This document shows positions 60,201 to 64,000 of a stretch of 64,000 nt of DNA, one piece after another. Every line of letters begins with the position of its first letter. Position 1 is the first letter of the stretch. A program made the translations under genes and the position numbers. Origin of the DNA: Scatophagus argus (taxonomy: Eukaryota > Chordata > Actinopteri > Scatophagidae); the NCBI RefSeq assembly GCF_020382885.2, contig NC_058494.1:28685225-28749224 (forward strand). Reading direction: 5' to 3'. The notes under the pieces are model-generated. The model was not told the DNA's origin and ran no database searches. It worked only from the letters and a program-made list of their open reading frames with translations.

Positions 60201-62178
60201 TCATCCTAGTAAAATCATAACAAAGTGACTCACAGTTGATGATGATGATCTTCACCATGGTGACAGAAAAGAAGGGCAGTGGCTCCAGAGGAACTTTAAC
60301 AAGGACAGCAGTGACGATGAAGACAAACATGATGATGAGCAGACTGCCCATCACACGCAGTCGCTGGGAAATACTGACACAGACAGAAGAAACCGAAGCA
60401 CAGCTGAGAGGTCTGACTTTACATGATGAAAAAATGTAGCTGTTCAATGAGTCTTAACAGACTGAATGAGAATCAGGCTGCTTGGTAAAGTCCAAGCTGA
60501 CAGATCAAACACAGAGACAGAAACTGTGAAGTTGAACATAAAGTCTTAAAGTATGTACTAGTAAAGGTTGCAGAACTCTTCACTGTTGGTGTTTTGCAGT
60601 ACTCACAGTGAATACAAGAAGGAGTTGAGGCAGGTGCAGAGAAGCAGCGGCAGCATAGCACACAGTGTCATCACATTGTTGAATTTGGCCTCCAGAATGC
60701 CGCGTTGCTCACCTGATGGCTCTGTCTGATTGGCCGAGGAATCACTCAGTGAGGAGTCCTTCAGACGGCCAGTGAAGTACTGGAGACACAGACTGTGGAA
60801 TTATTCTCTTATTCATAATCTGATTTGATTTGATCTGAGTTTAGACTAAAACCAACAATGTGTAGGTATGTCTCTAAATAATTTCTGACATCTGTTCTGT
60901 CACTTTCAGCTCCAAACCCAAGTCCTGAGTCAATAAAATGCAATTTGGCATCTATCTTACCTTCCCTTTGGACACCTGTGCACTCCTTGTATGCCTTATG
61001 TGTGTTTCTTTTGTTCCCTGTAGCCGCTGAGTTTGTCAGAGTTTCCTGCAATCCCTGCCTTCTTCAGTCTTTCTGTATGATCTTTAATTTTGTGACTTCA
61101 TGAAAACCAGTTACAGTTTAAATCTTTATCTAGATCTTTGCTAGATCTGCAGAAGACATTTTTGTTGTATAGCTGTTTCTCTTGTTTTACAGCAATCACC
61201 TACAGTTTTTAATATAATAAAATACAGTCTAATATCTTTTAATCAATAAAATACAAAACACATTTTTTCTTCAGTTATTTTTAAAGCAGTTGTTTTTGTT
61301 TTTTTTATTTGATATGAACCATGTTTAAATTTTCTCTACTTCAAAATAAAACTGGCAAAGACCAGAAGATAGTGTGTTTGTGGAGATATCACAGAGAGAA
61401 CGTGATATCATACCGCAGTGGCAGTCATGAAGAAGTTCCAGGGCAGCAGTGTCCCCAAACCGAGCATGAAAAAGATCAGCCAGACACCAAAATATCTGCA
61501 AGAAGATGTTTTCAAAAATAAAATCACACTTGAAACTGAAAAGAACACATGAGAGCAACAGGATGTGGTGTGTGTCTCTATTGGGTGTGTTTGTATTGTT
61601 GTGTGTTTGTCTGTTCTGTTTTTTTCCTGTTGTATTTTACTGCAATTTTACTACTACTTTCACATTAAAGACTACAACAATCCTTTAGCCATAACCACAA
61701 ACTTCAAATACTCTGGACTGTGGACAGAGGTGACAATTACCAAACACAATGGACTGAACTCCACCTTCAATAACAATAAGAACGTTAAACAGTAAAGGAA
61801 CATATCACTTCTCTCCACAAATCTTCCTGGTTTAATGTGAAGATTCACGGTCTGTTATTACTCTACCAAAACATAATTGAACCCTCCTGTTGAACTGTTC
61901 CTCCTGCTTCCTCACCATGCGAACCATCTCCAACAACACTGCCCTTCCACACCAACACCCTGACTCTTTGACATGAATTGACTCTGTTGCAAATATTTAA
62001 TGAAAACCTAACTAAGTAATTTAATTGTAAGTTTGTTTACAAACTGTCAATCATGCTGTAGAATTGATCATTCACATTATTTCAAAATGATAATAAAATA
62101 GTGAAACAATGAAAGTACTTTAGTAGTTTTACTTAAGGTGTTTTTGACTCACTTGTCCCTTGGTGAGCTGCTGGCCAT
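54257..62178 (-). CDS. slc29a1: Equilibrative nucleoside transporter 1 (SLC29A1/ENT1)
   Basis: Twelve coding exons on the minus strand: 62178-62153, 61495-61414, 60779-60607, 60373-60234, 59728-59594, 59490-59393, 58968-58890, 58734-58667, 57840-57732, 55158-55073, 54960-54761 and 54368-54257 (stop TAA 54259-54257). They give 1308 nt or 435 aa (human ENT1 456). ENT hallmarks in order: VWLIFFMLGLGTLLPWNFFM (TM1); an extracellular loop with an N-glycosylation site NQT near residue 53; FNNVMTLCAMLPLLL; AVLQGSLFGMAGLLPASYT and PIMSGQGLAG; GYFITACAVIF; FTFTITIGMFPAIT; the YFIPVSCFLLFN...DWGGRSLTA block; HDAWFVFFMILFAFSNGYLA; and ETAGAIMAFFLSLGLALGAA. The family has 11 membrane segments and carries nucleosides down their gradient across the plasma membrane. 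The central cytosolic loop (exons 7-8) is shorter than in human. Teleosts have slc29a1a/b copies and I cannot tell which this is. Introns hold LINE and unclassified repeats. Confidence 0.95.
55690..55760 (+). mobile_element. LINE 3'-tail fragment (slc29a1 intron 9)
   Basis: GTGAATTTCCCTTGGGAATG followed by AGTAAAGTATCTATCTATC is a typical 3' tail of a fish non-LTR element ending in a short TATC microsatellite. No coding part remains. Confidence 0.5.
55800..56035 (+). repeat. Unclassified dispersed repeat, copy B
   Basis: It matches 2829-3160 in the same orientation: GAACTGAAGTGA, GCAGGTCTTCAG, GTGTTCTGTATAGAGCTTAG, CAGAGCTCTGCAGGATGCAGC and AACAAACAAGAGA-A-ACTGAG (the last two listed as near-identical stretches). 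It starts just after the LINE tail at 55760, so it could have been carried with it, but copy A lacks that tail. Confidence 0.65.
56540..57095 (+). mobile_element. L2-like LINE, 3' fragment (slc29a1 intron 9)
   Basis: The frame 56542-56868 encodes the RT C-terminal region: SITTWMGSCTKQDLSAFRRE, LPDLQDIYTKRC, HPGHSLFSLLPSGRR, SFFPQAIRLLNSE. It is followed by an AT-rich 3' UTR and a GACAAATAAACCTGTCTTG tail at about 57070-57090. It is 5'-truncated. It lies antisense within slc29a1. Confidence 0.85.
57296..57535 (+). repeat. Low-complexity A/C/G-rich, T-poor tract
   Basis: About 240 bases are dominated by AACAA, AAAAAC and CAACAAG with very few T, in slc29a1 intron 9. The minus strand is accordingly T/G/A with few A. 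It produces poly-Lys/Asn frames that are not genes. Confidence 0.85.
59345..59387 (-). repeat. (CA)n just after the slc29a1 exon 6 donor (sense strand)
   Basis: In the transcript the donor GTACCTGA runs straight into a CA run (the plus strand TG run is at about 59362-59385). Confidence 0.9.
59800..60010. repeat. Possible interspersed repeat fragments (slc29a1 intron 4)
   Basis: TTTGTTCGGGTTTGTTACTG and CACCTGCACAGGTGTTCTTC sections, and a CCTGAGGGAAATTCAG stretch at about 60001, resemble parts of LTR-like and LINE 3' repeats elsewhere in the window. No borders were found. Confidence 0.3.
60930..61080 (+). repeat. Possible fragment related to the LTR-like repeats
   Basis: It contains TTACCTTCCCTTTGGACACC, CTCCTTGTATGCC and TTCTTTTGTTCCC in the same order as 51650-51722. 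It is short, diverged and without ends. It lies in slc29a1 intron 2. Confidence 0.35.
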
Positions 62179-62240
62179 TTTTCTGTCAAGACCTTAAGGA
62201 CTGAACTGAAGGAGTGGAGACCTGGTGGACTGAAAAGATC
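62179..62240 (-). other. slc29a1 5' UTR part of the first coding exon
   Basis: On the minus strand an acceptor TTTCTTACAG ends at 62241, leaving 62 untranslated bases before the ATG. This implies at least one upstream non-coding exon. Confidence 0.55.
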
Positions 62241-62241
62241 C

Positions 62242-64000
62242 TGTAAGAAACAGAGAGGGCTTAAAGTAGCTCAAAGTGTGACAAAGTGATACAGACAAAC
62301 GGAAAGGGGAGGTGAATCTTTCTGAGGTCTGAACTGTAAACTAACCCTAATCCGACAGAATAAAGCACATATAGATGTGCCGTATGCATTGATGGTTTTT
62401 ATTATCAATGTTATAATAACGTAGATACATATATGTATGTTTTATCTTATATAGGTATGTGATCTACTTCCAAAATAAAAATATTATATATGAAATTTAA
62501 AAGAAGAGATAAGTAGTTTTAAAATTAATAATTAATGAGTATACTTAGGTGAACAAATATTCTATTTCCATTCTAAGCTCAATAATATTAATCTATTTTC
62601 TTAGTGATTGTGTAAATTAAATAGTGTCTTTTTGATTTATTTTCATTGCACTGTTATGTTTTGTGAGTAATAGATGTGCATTTAGTATTTTCACCATGTA
62701 AATCTTTGTGGACCCCAGGAAAAACAGCCGCTGCTATGCAAAACTAATGCAATAACTGCAAACAAACAAGCAAACCTCCTCTGATTCAAAATGCCTATAC
62801 TCATTCTTATGTGCTATTTTTATTGGTCTGAAGAAACATTTAGTCATTTGATTGACACAGTAATGTCGTAAAGTCACTTATTGCATTTAGGTTACTAGTA
62901 AAATCTTGTACATTTTGAAAGTAAATATACACTAATTAATAAAACACTAATTACTATTGTGACTACTACCAGTACGATTCTACCATAAAAATATGATTAC
63001 TGCTATACTATGACTACTGCTATATATACTATAACTCCTATACTACTGCAGGATTACTACATAATAAATCAAAAACATCAAACTTTAGACACTTTTCCAA
63101 AAAGAAAAAGAGAAAAAAAACCCATAGGTGCTGATACTTGAACTTCAGATATCTGAGTGCTCCTGAATGCACCATCAGCAGTAGTAGTAGTAGTAGTTAA
63201 GTATTAAAGCGCTGAGATCATGTGTGGTGGAGGAAGTGAATCCTTTCACATTTGCTTGTTTTCTTAAAATAATTTTAAAAATTCACAAAAGAATAAATTA
63301 ATACACATAATTTAATAAAAACAACTTATATAATATGAAATAATATGAAAAACATCTGCAGGTTTTACCTTGAGTGTTTCTGCAGAATGAAAACAAGTCC
63401 AGATGTTCTCTTAGAGTCAGTTTGTCAAACTCTCAATTTTCTCTTAAATCATGTGGCGTTTTGTTAAATATTCACTTAGTTTGAATCTTCAGTCTCTTTC
63501 AGTCAGCTGTTCTCTCCACTCAGTTTTGAAACATTGCTTCCTGTTTCTGTGACATTTATTCAAATCCTCTTTCTTTTCTCTTCCTCCACTCATCTGACTA
63601 CCTTCGTGCAATTTCAGCAGAATCAGTTCTTCAGAGTGTGGTGACAAATGGCCTCTGACCACTGATATCAGTCTGTTCAGTGGACTTTGTTTCTGTGTAA
63701 ATGATGACAATGTGATAACAGAAGAGAACAAACTCACAGCTCAGTTACAAGGAAGCACCCAAAGCATGATAATAAATATCAAATTCAAAGGTCACACAAT
63801 TTTAATACATTTTATTTATGTTGAATAAACTGCCTACACTTTGAGTAGTTTCTCATTAATTTGTAAAAAACAATCATAATATTTCAGCAGAAGTGACTTG
63901 ACTTATAATCAGTGCTCCTCCTACTCCTTACATGAAAAAAGATAAATCAATGACATTAAGTAATTTCTTCAATTAATACAAAAGAAAATTATAGAAATCT
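62242..64000 (-). other. slc29a1 upstream region with a candidate non-coding exon
   Basis: On the minus strand a donor-like CTCAAG|GTAAAA at 63369/63368 could end a non-coding first exon, pairing with the acceptor at 62241. The rest is AT-rich with a (TAG)n run near 63180-63197. No gene or clear TE is seen. Confidence 0.35.

Overview
The window is vertebrate nuclear DNA and almost certainly from a teleost fish. It holds multi-exon genes with GT-AG introns, dense (CA)n/(TG)n microsatellites, L2-like and L1-like LINE remnants, Tc1/mariner remnants, LTR-type repeats and a possible DIRS-like remnant. No prokaryotic or viral gene set, CRISPR array, tRNA or rRNA was seen.

Layout from left to right: the 3' four exons of tmem178 (+, 1-3435; the 5' end lies outside the window); a 4-5 kb gene-free stretch; the complete 23-coding-exon sos1 gene (+, 8574-31630, 1329 aa), a Ras guanine-nucleotide exchange factor; gemin6 (-, 32952-33743, 164 aa), tail-to-tail with sos1; srsf7 (+, 34400-39579, 239 aa), head-to-head with gemin6 over a 656-bp shared promoter interval; a short-form reticulon (+, 40624-45424, 221 aa, closest by eye to RTN3/RTN4); a TE-rich intergenic block (about 45.5-53.1 kb); and slc29a1/ENT1 (-, 54257-62178, 435 aa, 12 coding exons) with its likely non-coding 5' exon(s) towards 63.4 kb. 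I rebuilt the exon models by joining splice sites that keep the frame and match the known family protein. All five complete genes close without a frameshift.

The genes do not form one pathway. Sos1 acts at the plasma membrane in receptor tyrosine kinase-Ras signalling. Gemin6 (SMN complex, snRNP assembly) and Srsf7 (SR splicing factor) are both RNA-processing genes that share a promoter region. The reticulon and Tmem178 are ER membrane proteins. Slc29a1 carries nucleosides across the plasma membrane. The tmem178/sos1/gemin6/srsf7 grouping recalls human 2p22.1 with several intervening genes missing.

The most interesting signals are: (1) introns whose donor is followed by (AC)n and whose acceptor is preceded by (GT)n, complementary tracts that could bring the intron ends together (tmem178 intron 2, sos1 intron 1), plus a same-polarity bias at about a dozen splice sites in four genes; (2) a three-layer nested transposon at 47.2-48.9 kb; (3) two solo LTR-like elements with perfect 5-bp target duplications; (4) a 43-bp LINE-tail insertion with a 5-bp duplication that splits the endonuclease motif of another LINE; (5) a perfect 21-bp inverted repeat with a 5-nt loop; (6) a candidate poison exon in srsf7 intron 3; and (7) an orphan exon-like ORF at 45980-46093.
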